This document shows positions 1 to 8,418 of a stretch of DNA of 34,163 bases, piece by piece (the stretch's first letter is position 1; every line of letters starts with the position of its first letter). Position numbers and translations under genes: made by a program. Where the stretch lies: contig NZ_QEIO01000120.1 of the NCBI RefSeq assembly GCF_003336425.1, positions 1 to 34,163 of the forward strand. Reading direction: 5' to 3'. The notes beneath the pieces are model-generated. The model was not told the origin of the DNA. It worked only from the letters and a program-made list of their open reading frames with translations, and searched no databases. The stretch is from Marinitenerispora sediminis. Its GTDB lineage: Bacteria; Actinomycetota; Actinomycetes; Streptosporangiales; Streptosporangiaceae.

Positions 1-98
1 GCCTACACCGACCGCTGCCTGCCGCGCGGCTGAGCCGCGCGGTGGAGGCGGGGAGGCCGCGCGGCTCAGCCGCGCGGCAGGCAGCGGTCGGTGTAGGC
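1..98. repeat. Perfect 42-bp inverted repeat at the window edge
   Basis: Bases 1-42 are the exact reverse complement of 57-98, with a 14-base loop. Each arm also contains its own smaller dyad (22-42 and 57-77, 10-bp stems). On the plus strand the left arm reads AYTDRCLPRG followed by TGA, which is exactly the C-terminus of the minus-strand oxidase whose stop is at 66-68. So either a second, tail-to-tail copy of the same gene ends here, or the edge is a fold-back assembly artefact. The inner dyads could act as a bidirectional terminator. What lies left of base 1 cannot be seen. Confidence 0.85.
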
Positions 99-1391
99 GT
101 TGCGGAACTTCCCGGCCGGATCGAACTCCCGGACGAGGGCGTGGAAGTCGGGCAGCCGCGGGTAGCACGCGGCCAGCGTCTCCGGTGCCGTTCCGAACAG
201 CTTCGCCCAGTGCGGCCGGGCGCCGAGGCCGGCCAGCCGCTCCTCGATCAGCGCGATGACCGGGCGGACCGCGGCGTCGTCCGGGATCCAGGTGAAGTGG
301 AAGGCCGCCACGTCCTGCCGGTAGGCCGGGCTCAGCCAGAGCTCGTCGGCGGCCACGGTGCGGATCTCCGAGATCTGCAGCACCGGGCTGATGCGCTCCC
401 GGACCCCGTCCAGGGCCCGCAGTGCGGCGAGCGCGTGCCGCCGGGGGACGAAGAACTCCGACTGGAGCTCCGCGCCGCTGCTGGGCGTGAACCCGGACCG
501 GAAGTGCGGGAGGCGTTCGTGCCACGGGCCCGCGACACCGCCCTGCTCGGTGCAGTTCTCGGCGGGCATCCCGCGGACGGGGTGCCGCGGACCCTCGGCC
601 GGCTCCGCCTCGAACCACTCCGGCGGCGGCGCGTCCGCGCCCGGGGCGCCGGCGCGGTGCTTCAGCCACACCTGGTCGATGCGCGGTCCCCGCCAGGAGG
701 TGAACAGGCTGACGCTGTAGGCGCCGGAGACGACGTCGTCGAAGTGGTCGTCGAGGACCTCGATCGGCAGGCCCTCGTACACGTACTGGCGGACCTCGAA
801 CGCGGGCTCGATGTCCAGCGTCAGGGCGGTGACCACACCGAGGGCGCCCAGCGACACCACGGCGCCGCGGAACCGGTCGCCGCCGGTGCGCCGGTCCAGC
901 GTGACGGTGTCGCCGTCCGCCGTCACCAGGTCAAGGGCGGCGACGGCGGTGGCCAGGTTCCCGTTCCGGACGCCGGAGCCGTGGGTGGCGGTCGCGCACG
1001 ATCCGGCGACCGAGATGTGCGGGAGCGATCCGAGGTTCCGCAGTGCGTAGCCGAGGCCGTTCAGCCGCGCCCCGAGCTCCGCGTATCGGATCCCGGCGGG
1101 CACCCGGACGGTCATGGCGGCGCTGTCCACCTCCACGGCCCCCGGTAGCCCGGAGACGTCCACCTGGATGCCGGGTGAGTCGGCGATGTCGTTGAAGGAG
1201 TGCCCGCTGCCGAGCGCACGCAGCCGGGGGGTGCCGGCGACCACGCGCCGGAGTTCGTCCGCCGACGAGGGGCGCACGACGCGCTCCGCGCCGAAGGTGA
1301 GGTTGCCCGCCCAGTTCGTCCGCCGCACCCTCGGCCTCCGCGTGGCTCGCCGCGGGGCGCCCGGGTCCGGCCGCCCCGTCATGGCGGCCAT
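66..1391 (-). CDS. FAD-linked alditol/sugar-lactone oxidase family protein
   Basis: A 441-aa protein of the VAO/PCMH flavoprotein superfamily, closest in look to actinomycete alditol (xylitol) oxidases and L-gulono/D-arabinono-lactone oxidases. The N-terminal FAD-binding half contains RALGSGHSFNDIA; the His in the GSGHSFN motif is the usual covalent flavin attachment site. This is followed by a GSLPHISVAGSCATATHGSG-type segment. The C-terminal part has the ALO features HFTWIPDD, RPHWAKLF and FDPAGKFRNAYTDRCL. The reading frame stays open upstream, but ATG at 1391 (or 1382) gives the family's usual length of about 420-440 aa. No signal peptide is visible, so it is probably cytoplasmic. It would oxidise a polyol or aldonolactone with O2 to give H2O2. 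The exact substrate cannot be read from the sequence. Confidence 0.85.
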   Translation of the reverse strand: MAAMTGRPDPGAPRRATRRPRVRRTNWAGNLTFGAERVVRPSSADELRRVVAGTPRLRALGSGHSFNDIADSPGIQVDVSGLPGAVEVDSAAMTVRVPAGIRYAELGARLNGLGYALRNLGSLPHISVAGSCATATHGSGVRNGNLATAVAALDLVTADGDTVTLDRRTGGDRFRGAVVSLGALGVVTALTLDIEPAFEVRQYVYEGLPIEVLDDHFDDVVSGAYSVSLFTSWRGPRIDQVWLKHRAGAPGADAPPPEWFEAEPAEGPRHPVRGMPAENCTEQGGVAGPWHERLPHFRSGFTPSSGAELQSEFFVPRRHALAALRALDGVRERISPVLQISEIRTVAADELWLSPAYRQDVAAFHFTWIPDDAAVRPVIALIEERLAGLGARPHWAKLFGTAPETLAACYPRLPDFHALVREFDPAGKFRNAYTDRCLPRG

Positions 1392-1665
1392 TGTGGCACC
1401 CGACCGCGCGGCCGGCCAGAGGGAGCGGGTCGGGGGCGGTTCCGGCCGGGCCCCGGTCCCCGGCGGCCCTCGGTCCGCACTCCGCGCGAGCCGAATACCC
1501 CGGTTTCCAGCCGGCCCGCAACAGAGGTGCCGAACGTCGGGCCAGGTCGGCTGCCCCTCAGCGGGGTTCTCCGCCCAAGGAGCACGGAAAACGCCGCCGA
1601 GCGGCATTCGGCCACACCTGGCCGATCGGCTTGTCGATCATCGCGCACCCGCTGAACTTGGTGCT

Positions 1666-1974
1666 ATGTCAGTCCCCGACCCCGCCCCCAGCCCTCGGGG
1701 TCCCGCCCGTCCCTGGTGGGTGCTGCTGTCCCGCTGGATGAACGGAGCACGGGTGTGCGCCGTTCCCGACTGCATCGAGCTGACCGACCCCGACCTCTGG
1801 CACTGCCGCACGCATATCCGCGAGTTGCGCGCGGCTCTCGGGGAGCACCGGTGCGCCGAACCCGACTGCGTCGTGCCGCGCGACGGCGACGACCCCCTCT
1901 GCCACGACCATCGCGACGCGGAGCTGATCGCCGGGTACGTACCCGAGTCGGCGGCCGGGCGGTGGAACATGTGA
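1666..1974 (+). CDS. Small protein with two tandem Cys/His zinc-type motifs
   Basis: A 102-aa protein. I do not recognise a named family. Its body is a duplicated unit: CAVPDC...WHCRTH followed by CAEPDC...LCHDH. Each is C-x4-C, about 10 residues, then C-x2-H, the spacing expected for a C3H zinc site. A short Pro-rich and Trp-containing N-terminus precedes it. ATG at 1666 fits; the longer in-frame extension upstream runs antisense to the oxidase gene and is unlikely to be coding. It stands alone between the divergent oxidase gene and the membrane protein at 2241. A nucleic-acid or protein-binding role is only a guess from the motif. Confidence 0.6.
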   Translation: MSVPDPAPSPRGPARPWWVLLSRWMNGARVCAVPDCIELTDPDLWHCRTHIRELRAALGEHRCAEPDCVVPRDGDDPLCHDHRDAELIAGYVPESAAGRWNM

Positions 1975-2240
1975 GCTCCTCCCCGGACCCGGCGACACGC
2001 CGCGGGCGTCTCCGGGCGGCACCGCCGACACGCCGCGCCGCGGCGTGCGGGCGCGTCGGCCGCGGCGGAGGCGTCGGAATCAGGAGCGCCTGCGGCACAC
2101 CGGATCCCGCTATTCCGGACAGCCGGATGCCCCTGTTTCAGTCGTTGCGCATTCGGCCGTTCCGGTGCGCCCGAACCCGATAGTGTTCTTTCGTCGGTTG
2201 CCATCCATTCCCTGTGACGCACACCAAGAGAGGCGTGTCT

Positions 2241-2735
2241 GTGACCGAGAGGGTTCGCCTGGTCTGCCCGTTGGGCCGCAAGCACGCGGAGTCGTGGGGC
2301 GGTGTCGCGCTGGTCGCCGCCGGAGCGCTCGCCATCGTGCTGAATCCGACGGGGTGGGCGAATCTGGCGCTCGGGATCGTCCTGGTCCTCGGCGGCGCGG
2401 CCCTCGCCTGGCACGGGTTCCGGACGCACCAGCCCGTCCTGGAGATCGACACCGAGGAGTTCCGCTACACCCTCGGACGCTACGTGGTGCGGATCCCGTT
2501 CAGCGAGATCGGCTCCTACTACGTCCTGCGCGGCCGCACACGCTCGCTCGGGCTGTGCGACACCACCGGGCGCCCGCACAACTTCCCGTCCGTGGCGGGC
2601 CGCCGGGCCAGTCGGCCCTACCTCCCGCTGACCGGAATGGTCTCGCCGGCGCGGATCGACGCGTTCATGAGCGCGGCTGGTGTCCCGCCGCGCGACCGGT
2701 CGCTGACCTCGGGCGGCCCGTCCGGCGGATCCTGA
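2241..2735 (+). CDS. Small two-helix membrane protein with a PH-like C-terminal part
   Basis: A 164-aa protein. Two adjacent hydrophobic helices (roughly residues 20-38 and 42-58) are separated by a short NPTGW turn. They are followed by a soluble part (LEIDTEEFRY...VRIPFSEIGSYYVLRGR) resembling the bacterial PH-like domains fused to paired helices. This resemblance is inferred by eye. GTG at 2241 has AGAGAGG about seven bases upstream and is preferred to the GTG at 2214. The Ser/Gly/Pro-rich C-terminus runs to the stop. The gene converges on the glycine betaine operon and shares a terminator hairpin with it. Function unknown. Confidence 0.65.
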   Translation: MTERVRLVCPLGRKHAESWGGVALVAAGALAIVLNPTGWANLALGIVLVLGGAALAWHGFRTHQPVLEIDTEEFRYTLGRYVVRIPFSEIGSYYVLRGRTRSLGLCDTTGRPHNFPSVAGRRASRPYLPLTGMVSPARIDAFMSAAGVPPRDRSLTSGGPSGGS

Positions 2736-2773
2736 CCGGACCGGTCGGCGCCCGGCGCCGCAGCCGACACGAG

Positions 2774-2807
2774 GGGGCCGCTCCCGCTGCACGCGGGGCG
2801 GCCCCTT
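2774..2807. terminator. Hairpin between convergent genes
   Basis: GGGGCCGC at 2774-2781 pairs with GCGGCCCC at 2798-2805, followed by TT. It lies between the 3' ends of the membrane-protein gene (plus) and the substrate-binding protein gene (minus), where a bidirectional terminator is expected. The U-tract is weak, as is common in actinomycetes. Confidence 0.6.
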
Positions 2808-2842
2808 CCATGTCGGCCGGACTCCTCGGGACGGCCCGGGAG

Positions 2843-3781
2843 TCAGAAGGTGAGGTCGGCGGCGGCCTCGCCCATGACCCCCTGGAGGTAGTCGGGGTTG
2901 TCGCGCAGCCAGGCGCGGGCGCCCTCCTCCTCGTCGTCCTTGTGGTCCACCAGCACGCTCTGCTCCAGCTCGCCGAGCTGCTCGTCGCTGAGCTTGAAGT
3001 TCTGCAGCCAGCCGTTCAGCTCGGGGAAGTCCGCGCCGAAGCCGGCGCGGCCGACCATGTGGATCTCCTCGCCCTCGCCCATGGCGCCCTCCGGATCCTC
3101 CAGGTCCTTCAGGTCGTACTGGGCGTAGGCGATGTGGGGGCGCCAGAGCGTCACCACAATCGGCTCCTCGGCGTTGATCGCGCTCTCCAGCTCGGTCAGC
3201 ATGGCCGCCGTCGAGGACTCCACGAGCTGGTAGTCCTCCAGCCCGTAGGCGGGGACGGCGTTCTCCTTGACCGTGCGGACCAGCCCGGAACCGGCCTCGA
3301 TGCCGACGATCTCGCCGCCGAACTCGTCCTCCCGGCCGCGGAGGTCCTCGATCGAGTCCACGTCCTCGACGTAGGACGGGACCGTCAGCTCCAGGGTCGC
3401 GTTGTCGTACCAGACGCCGATGTCCTCCAGCTGGTCCTGGTAGTTCTCCCAGTAGTCGGCGTGCGTGTCGGGCAGCCAGGTGTCGAGGAAGAGGTCCACG
3501 TCCCCGCGCGCCATGCCCTCGTACAGCGGCGCGACGTCGACGTTCTCGATGGTGACGTCGTAGCCCTGCTCCTCCAGTACCACCTTCCACAGGTTGGTGA
3601 CGGCGATGTCCTCCTCCCAGGGGATCATGCCGATGCTGATCTCCTGGCCGGCGCCGCCGCCGTCCTCCGGGCCGGTGGCGACTCCGCCGCCCTCGCCGTT
3701 GCACGCGGTGGCCACCAGCGCCAGCGCGGCGACCGCGGCTCCCAGGCCGAGCGTCCGGCCGCTGCGTTCCATGACTCGCAC
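2843..3781 (-). CDS. opuAC: Glycine betaine/choline ABC transporter substrate-binding lipoprotein
   Basis: A 312-aa lipoprotein. The N-terminus has a basic start, a hydrophobic h-region and a lipobox (LVATAC), so the mature protein would be lipid-anchored outside the membrane. The body is OpuAC/ProX-like. Aromatic ligand-box segments are visible: GMIPWEED near the start, LDTWLPDTHADYW in the middle, and VTLWRPHIAY later. Trp cages of this kind bind quaternary ammonium groups by cation-pi contacts. GTG at 3781 has GGAAG seven bases upstream; ATG at 3772 is the alternative start. It is the last gene of the operon, 83 bases after the permease gene. It should capture betaine, choline or a related osmolyte. 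Confidence 0.9.
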   Translation of the reverse strand: MRVMERSGRTLGLGAAVAALALVATACNGEGGGVATGPEDGGGAGQEISIGMIPWEEDIAVTNLWKVVLEEQGYDVTIENVDVAPLYEGMARGDVDLFLDTWLPDTHADYWENYQDQLEDIGVWYDNATLELTVPSYVEDVDSIEDLRGREDEFGGEIVGIEAGSGLVRTVKENAVPAYGLEDYQLVESSTAAMLTELESAINAEEPIVVTLWRPHIAYAQYDLKDLEDPEGAMGEGEEIHMVGRAGFGADFPELNGWLQNFKLSDEQLGELEQSVLVDHKDDEEEGARAWLRDNPDYLQGVMGEAAADLTF

Positions 3782-3864
3782 GTCTTGTCTTCCTTCCAGT
3801 GCGGAGTGGCGGCGGGGGCCCCGGAACGCGGTGCCGCGGCCCCCGCCTTGGTCGTCGTGCGCGG

Positions 3865-5118
3865 TCACCGCGCGGCGCGCTGCGCCCGGGCGGCCGGGGA
3901 GAACCGGGTCACCGCGCCGGTCAGCCGGTCCAGGAAGATCGCCAGGACGACCACCGCGATACCGCCCTCGAAGCCGAGGGCCACGTCGCTGCGCGCGATG
4001 CCGGTGTAGACGTCGTTGCCGAGGCCGCCGGCGCCGACCATGCCCGCGATGACCACCATCGACAGGCTGAGCATGATGACCTGGTTGACGCCGGCCATGA
4101 TCGTCGCCAGCGCGAGGGGCAGCTGGATCCGCCGCAGGATCTGCAGGTCGGGGGCGCCGAACGCCTCGCCGGCCTCGATCAGCTCCTTGTCGACCTGCCG
4201 GATGCCGAGCTCGGTCAGCCGCACGCCGGGCGGCATCGCGAAGATGACGGTGGCGATGATGCCCGGGACCTGGCCGACGCCGAAGAAGGAGATCGCCGGG
4301 ATCAGGTAGACGAAGGCCGGCAGGGTCTGCATGAAGTCCAGGACCGGCTTGACGACACGGCTGGCCCGGTCGTTGTAGGCGGCCAGGATGCCGATGGGCA
4401 CCGAGATGACCACGGCGACCGCGGTGGCCACCAGGATCAGCGCGAGGCTGCTCATGGCGGCCTCCCACTTGTCCATGCTGATGATCAGCAGGAAGCCGAG
4501 CAGCGCGAACACCGCGAGCCGCCAGCCGGCCACCGCCAGCGCCAGGGCGGTGAAGAGCAGCATCACCAGCAGCGCGGGCTGCACGCCCAGGATGTGCTGT
4601 GCGACGAACAGCGCGAGCAGCGCCGCTGAGGAGCCGCCGGCGAGCCGCCACTGCGCGGCCGACCGGGTGGCGGCGAGGCTGGTCGCGACCAGCGCCGCGA
4701 GCAGCAGCAGCGCGAGGACCAGCTGCGGGTCCACGTAGTCCGCGCCGAACAGTCCCATCGCCCACAGGAACAGCGGGGCCGGCAGGTTCTGGATGGCGAG
4801 CGCCGCCACTCCGGCCGCGCCCTCGGCGACGGCGAGCACCAGCCACACCGCCACGGCGAGCGCGGCCGGCCGGGGGCGACCGCGCCTAACCAGGCCGAAC
4901 GCCACGATCGCGGCGGCGAGGACGGTGAGCTGCGCGGCCGACGGCTCGGTCAGCAGGCCGGCGAGGGTGTCGACGCTGGCGCCGATCACCTCACCGATCG
5001 CGTCGAACGCGGGTTTGAAGGTGAGCTGCACCCACGTGATGGCGGCCTCGAACCAGGCCCCGACCGGGGCCTTGGGCAGCGTGATCTCCAGCGGGGCGAG
5101 CATGGTGGCGGCGGTCAC
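3865..5118 (-). CDS. opuAB: Glycine betaine ABC transporter permease
   Basis: A 417-aa polytopic membrane protein of the ProW/OpuAB type. The C-terminal half carries the binding-protein-dependent permease domain. Its EAA loop (EAGEAFGAPDLQILRRIQLP) contacts the ATPase. The N-terminal half adds several extra hydrophobic helices before the core domain, making it longer than a minimal ProW. The GTG start at 5118 overlaps the ATPase stop by four bases (GTGA), which implies translational coupling. With the ATPase and the lipoprotein it forms a complete osmoprotectant importer. Confidence 0.92.
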   Translation of the reverse strand: MTAATMLAPLEITLPKAPVGAWFEAAITWVQLTFKPAFDAIGEVIGASVDTLAGLLTEPSAAQLTVLAAAIVAFGLVRRGRPRPAALAVAVWLVLAVAEGAAGVAALAIQNLPAPLFLWAMGLFGADYVDPQLVLALLLLAALVATSLAATRSAAQWRLAGGSSAALLALFVAQHILGVQPALLVMLLFTALALAVAGWRLAVFALLGFLLIISMDKWEAAMSSLALILVATAVAVVISVPIGILAAYNDRASRVVKPVLDFMQTLPAFVYLIPAISFFGVGQVPGIIATVIFAMPPGVRLTELGIRQVDKELIEAGEAFGAPDLQILRRIQLPLALATIMAGVNQVIMLSLSMVVIAGMVGAGGLGNDVYTGIARSDVALGFEGGIAVVVLAIFLDRLTGAVTRFSPAARAQRAAR

Positions 5119-6431
5119 TGCCGGCTCCCCTCGTCGGATCCGGCGAGGGCACCGGAGGCGGGAGGCGAGGTCGCCTGGTCGGCGTCCTCGGGACTCTCGG
5201 CGGGCTCGGGGCTCTCGGGGGCCTCGGGGCTCTCGGCGGGCTCAGGACTCTCTGTGCTCGGGGGTGCCAGCGCGGCGAGCAGCGTGACCCGCGGGATCAC
5301 GCCGACCAGCCGGCCGTCGTCGTCCACCACCGCGAGCGGGTAGGGGCTCTCGGCGGCCTGGTGGAAGAGGTCGGCCACGGCGGTGTCGGGGTGCACACGC
5401 TCGACGGCGGTGTCCACGAGCCCCGCGAGGTCGGTGGCACCGGTGCGGACCGCCTCGCCGATGGCGTCCTCGCGCACCGCTCCGACCAGCTGCCGGTTGC
5501 GCCGCACGACGAACGCCGACACGGTCTGGTTCTCCCGCATGGTGCGCAGGGCCGTGCGCGGCCCGTGCCCCGGGTCGATGACCGGGATCGGCGGCTCCAT
5601 GACGGACGACGCCGTGAGCACCCGGGTCCGGTCGACGTCCTCCACGAACTGGGCCACGTAGTCGTTGGCCGGGTCGTTGAGGATCTCCTCGGCGGTGCCG
5701 ATCTGCGCGACGCGGCCGTCCCGCAGCACGCAGATGCGGTCGCCCAGCCGCATGGCCTCGTTGAGGTCGTGGGTGATGAAGACGATGGTCTTGCCGAGGC
5801 TGGCCTGGAGTTCGAGGAGCTGCGTCTGCATGTCCCGCCGGATGAGCGGGTCCAGCGCGCTGAACGCCTCGTCCATGAGGATGATGTCGGTGTCGGCTGC
5901 GAGCGCGCGGGCGAGGCCCACGCGCTGCTGCATACCGCCGGAGAGCTGCTGCGGCAGCCGGTCCTCCCAGCCGGCGAGGCCCACCAGCCCGAGCGAGTGC
6001 CGCGCCTTCTCCAGGCGCTCCTCGCGGGGCACGCCGCGGACCTCCAGGCCGTAGGCGGCGTTCTCCAGCACACTCCGGTGCGGGAAGAGCGCGAAGTGCT
6101 GGAAGACCATGCTGATCTTGCGGCTGCGCACCTGGCGCAGGGCGGCTCCGGAGAGGCGGGTGATGTCGGTCCCGTCGATCTCCACCGTCCCGGAGGTCGG
6201 TTCCAGCAGGCCGTTCAGCATCCGGATCAGCGTCGACTTGCCGGAGCCCGACAGGCCCATGACGACGAAGATCTCGCCCGCCCTCACCTCGAAGGAGACG
6301 TCGATGACGGCCGCCGTCACGTTCAGCTGGCGGATCTCGTCCCGGTGCCGCCCGTCGGAGAGCAGCTCGACGGCCCTGCTCGCGCGCTTCCCGAACACCT
6401 TGTACAGCTTCTCTGCGCGTACTGCTGGCAC
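5115..6431 (-). CDS. opuAA: Glycine betaine ABC transporter ATP-binding protein with CBS domains
   Basis: A 438-aa ATPase of the OpuAA/ProV family. Walker A is GLSGSGKST, the signature LSGGMQQR, Walker B IILMDEAFSALD, and the H-loop ITHD. After the nucleotide-binding domain come two CBS units (about residues 270-390). In OpuA these sense ionic strength or cyclic di-AMP, so osmotic gating of transport is likely by family knowledge. The C-terminus ends in a low-complexity Ser-Pro-Glu/Ala tail of about 50 residues. GTG at 6431 with an AGAGGAG ribosome site is chosen over the longer frame, whose extra 50 residues are not conserved-looking. First gene of the operon. Confidence 0.92.
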   Translation of the reverse strand: MPAVRAEKLYKVFGKRASRAVELLSDGRHRDEIRQLNVTAAVIDVSFEVRAGEIFVVMGLSGSGKSTLIRMLNGLLEPTSGTVEIDGTDITRLSGAALRQVRSRKISMVFQHFALFPHRSVLENAAYGLEVRGVPREERLEKARHSLGLVGLAGWEDRLPQQLSGGMQQRVGLARALAADTDIILMDEAFSALDPLIRRDMQTQLLELQASLGKTIVFITHDLNEAMRLGDRICVLRDGRVAQIGTAEEILNDPANDYVAQFVEDVDRTRVLTASSVMEPPIPVIDPGHGPRTALRTMRENQTVSAFVVRRNRQLVGAVREDAIGEAVRTGATDLAGLVDTAVERVHPDTAVADLFHQAAESPYPLAVVDDDGRLVGVIPRVTLLAALAPPSTESPEPAESPEAPESPEPAESPEDADQATSPPASGALAGSDEGSRQ

Positions 6432-6919
6432 GGTCTCCTCTTCGGTCGTTCTGCCGCCGGAGACAGTGCGTCCCGCACTCCCGGCCGGCCCTGCCGTTGC
6501 GCCGTCCCGCGGCGCGCGAGGCCGGAGCGAGCGCGGCCCGGCCGCCACCGACCTCGCCGGAGACCCGTGGTCACCCGTCATCGGCCGGGCGAGACATGCA
6601 CTTTACGTCCGGTTTAGGTCGATAGGTCACCTTACAGAGATCATCCTTGAGAACCCTGTGACCACATCACGGCGAGGTAACGCGTTTAACCATCGAAAAT
6701 CCGGAACCCCGACCTACGCCCAGCAAACCCATCCACCGGATGCAAGGTTTTGTGATTTAGCACACTGCCATAAACAATGTGATCTGCACCACAATTTTGA
6801 CGACTGCGCAGCTCAGGTTGGTTACGCAGTGATCATCCGCGTGTCTGATGGGTGAGGACCCCCGGGCCCGCCAGGACACCACTCGGCACGACCAGGGGCG
6901 GTCGCATAAAGTCGAAAGC
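6432..6919. other. Divergent intergenic region between the betaine operon and the rhomboid gene
   Basis: About 490 bases without a convincing gene. Around 6595-6840 it is clearly richer in A+T than its neighbours, as expected for a promoter region serving the minus-strand betaine operon and the plus-strand rhomboid gene. TAAAGT at 6907-6912 fits an actinomycete -10 (TAnnnT) placed eight bases before the GTG at 6920, suggesting a leaderless rhomboid transcript. I could not identify matching -35 boxes with confidence, nor a riboswitch fold. Confidence 0.4.
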
Positions 6920-7528
6920 GTGACGCAGTCCCGGATACGCGCCATCCTCGCCGTCGTGGCCCTGACCGCCGTGATGTGGATCCTGGAGATCTTCGACCTG
7001 CTGGCGGGCAACGCCCTCGACGTCTACGGCATCCGTCCCCGCACCATCGACGACCTCGGCCACATCTTCACGGCGCCGTTCCTGCACTACGGCTTCGACC
7101 ACCTGGTGGCCAACACCGTGCCGCTGCTCGTACTCGGCTCCCTGGTGGCCTTCAGCGGCCTCGGGAGATTCGCCGCGGCATCCCTCATCATCGTCGTCGT
7201 GAGCGGCCTGGGCGTCTGGTTGATCTCCCCGCCCAACAGCGTCACCCTGGGGGCCAGCGGGCTGATCTTCGGCTACTTCGGCTTCCTGGTGCTGCGCGGC
7301 ATCATCGAACGCAGGACGATCGACATCGTCATCATGATCTGCGTCGTCATCTTCTACGGCACGATGGTCTTCGGCGTCTTCCCCCAGCAGGCCGGGGTCT
7401 CCTGGCAGGCCCACCTGTTCGGCTTCCTCGGCGGCCTGTTCGCCGCCTACGCCCTGCCCCGCCGCAACCGGCGGACCCCGGTCAGCGGCGGCTACGACTA
7501 CGGCCCCCAGGGCCACCAGCGCTTCTGA
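6920..7528 (+). CDS. Rhomboid-family intramembrane serine protease
   Basis: A 202-aa membrane protein with about six hydrophobic helices. Rhomboid hallmarks are present in order: the HYGFDHLVANTVPLLVLG loop/helix, the catalytic serine in GASGLIFG, and the partner histidine in WQAHLFGFLGG of the last helix. Ser and His form the catalytic dyad that cleaves transmembrane substrates within the bilayer. The C-terminus is short, basic and Gly/Tyr-rich. GTG at 6920 is preferred because a TAnnnT box lies directly upstream. An in-frame ATG at 6848 would add 24 polar residues. Converges on dcd with a gap of only 30 bases. Confidence 0.85.
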   Translation: MTQSRIRAILAVVALTAVMWILEIFDLLAGNALDVYGIRPRTIDDLGHIFTAPFLHYGFDHLVANTVPLLVLGSLVAFSGLGRFAAASLIIVVVSGLGVWLISPPNSVTLGASGLIFGYFGFLVLRGIIERRTIDIVIMICVVIFYGTMVFGVFPQQAGVSWQAHLFGFLGGLFAAYALPRRNRRTPVSGGYDYGPQGHQRF

Positions 7529-7558
7529 CCGCCACGCCGCAGCACCCGGCGCCCGCCG

Positions 7559-8134
7559 TCAGACGCGGGCGCGCGAGAAGTTCAGGTACGACCGCGACGG
7601 TGTGGGCCCCCGCTGGTCCTGGTACCGCGACCCGTACCGCTGCGACCCGTAGGGGTGCTCCGCCGGCGAGGTCAGCCGGAACATGCACAGCTGCCCGATC
7701 TTCATCCCCGGGTACAGCTTCATCGGCAGCGTCGCCACGTTCGACAGCTCCAACGTCACATGCCCCGAGAACCCTGGATCGATGAACCCCGCCGTGGAGT
7801 GCGTGAGCAGCCCCAGCCGCCCCAGCGAACTCTTCCCCTCCAGCCGGCTCGCGATGTCGTCCGGCAGCGTCACGACCTCGTAGGTCGACGCCAGCACGAA
7901 CTCCCCCGGATGCAGCACGAACGGCTCATCCCCGTCCGGCTCCACCAGCCGCGTGAGATCCGGCTGCTCGACCGACGGATCGATGTGCGGATACTTGTGG
8001 TTCTCGAACACCCGGAAGTACCGATCGAGCCGGACGTCAATGCTCGACGGCTGGACCAACCCCGGGTCATACGGATCGATCTTGACCCGCCCGGCCTCGA
8101 TTTCCGACCTGATATCGCGATCACAGAGCAACAC
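7559..8134 (-). CDS. dcd: dCTP deaminase
   Basis: A 191-aa protein, the normal length for Dcd. It deaminates dCTP to dUTP for thymidylate synthesis. Some actinobacterial relatives also hydrolyse dUTP to dUMP. Recognisable segments are [15 protein letters not shown] at the start, [44 protein letters not shown] and [15 protein letters not shown] at 8134 places the start exactly at the conserved N-terminus; the longer open frame upstream is not family sequence. The gene lies next to tRNA-Gly in head-to-head orientation, 116 bases away. Confidence 0.95.
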   Translation of the reverse strand: MLLCDRDIRSEIEAGRVKIDPYDPGLVQPSSIDVRLDRYFRVFENHKYPHIDPSVEQPDLTRLVEPDGDEPFVLHPGEFVLASTYEVVTLPDDIASRLEGKSSLGRLGLLTHSTAGFIDPGFSGHVTLELSNVATLPMKLYPGMKIGQLCMFRLTSPAEHPYGSQRYGSRYQDQRGPTPSRSYLNFSRARV

Positions 8135-8184
8135 GTTCCAGAACCTACCTGGTACCCCGCACCGCCCCGCCTCCCGAGCCGGAG

Positions 8185-8215
8185 TTACCGGTACCGCCGG
8201 GGTGTCGAGTACGAT
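8185..8215 (+). promoter_or_regulatory. Candidate tRNA-Gly promoter
   Basis: TTACCG at 8185-8190 and TACGAT at 8210-8215, separated by 19 bases, resemble actinomycete -35/-10 boxes. They lie 35 bases before the tRNA start. The -10 fits TAnnnT well; the spacer is one to two bases long, so this is tentative. Confidence 0.4.
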
Positions 8216-8250
8216 AACCTTCGGTACGAGCCGCACAGCGGATCGCCAAC

Positions 8251-8324
8251 GCGGATGTAGTTCAATGGTAGAACTTCAGCTTCCCAAGCTGATAACGCGG
8301 GTTCGATTCCCGTCATCCGCTCCA
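8251..8324 (+). tRNA. tRNA-Gly(CCC)
   Basis: A complete 74-base cloverleaf. Acceptor GCGGATG pairs with CATCCGC; the D-arm is GTTC/GAAC; the anticodon stem TCAGC/GCTGA carries the loop TTCCCAA (anticodon CCC, reading GGG). The T-loop is TTCGATT, the discriminator is T, and CCA is encoded. The last 25 bases double as the element's attachment core, and the tRNA stays intact after integration. Confidence 0.95.
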
Positions 8325-8418
8325 AAGCACCAAAAGGCCAGGTGAATCGGGGTAAACCGAACACCTGGCCGAACTGCTTTCCGGGGCCTTCTAGGAGCCC
8401 GCGTGCCCGCTACGTGCC
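8300..8418 (+). repeat. attL: left copy of 119-bp direct repeat
   Basis: Matches 31404-31522 with six mismatches, all between 8325 and 8346; 8300-8324 and 8347-8418 are identical. It covers the tRNA 3' end, a stem-loop (8336-8370) and the last two codons and stop of int. In this copy the inner stem has two mispairs. Confidence 0.92.

Noticed and set aside
42-1148. Long plus-strand open frame antisense to the oxidase gene
   Set aside because: High-GC shadow: Arg/Gly/Ala-rich with no family look, while the minus strand carries a clear flavoprotein.
1638-3704. 688-aa minus-strand open frame over 1638-3704
   Set aside because: It runs antisense through two plus-strand genes and out of frame with the lipoprotein gene; the composition is low-complexity Arg/Gly.
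2045-4009. 654-aa plus-strand open frame
   Set aside because: Shadow of the lipoprotein and membrane-protein genes; Val/Leu/Gly-rich antisense translation.
6595-6840. Riboswitch upstream of the betaine operon
   Set aside because: An A+T-rich leader is suggestive, but I could not recognise a ydaO or other conserved core.
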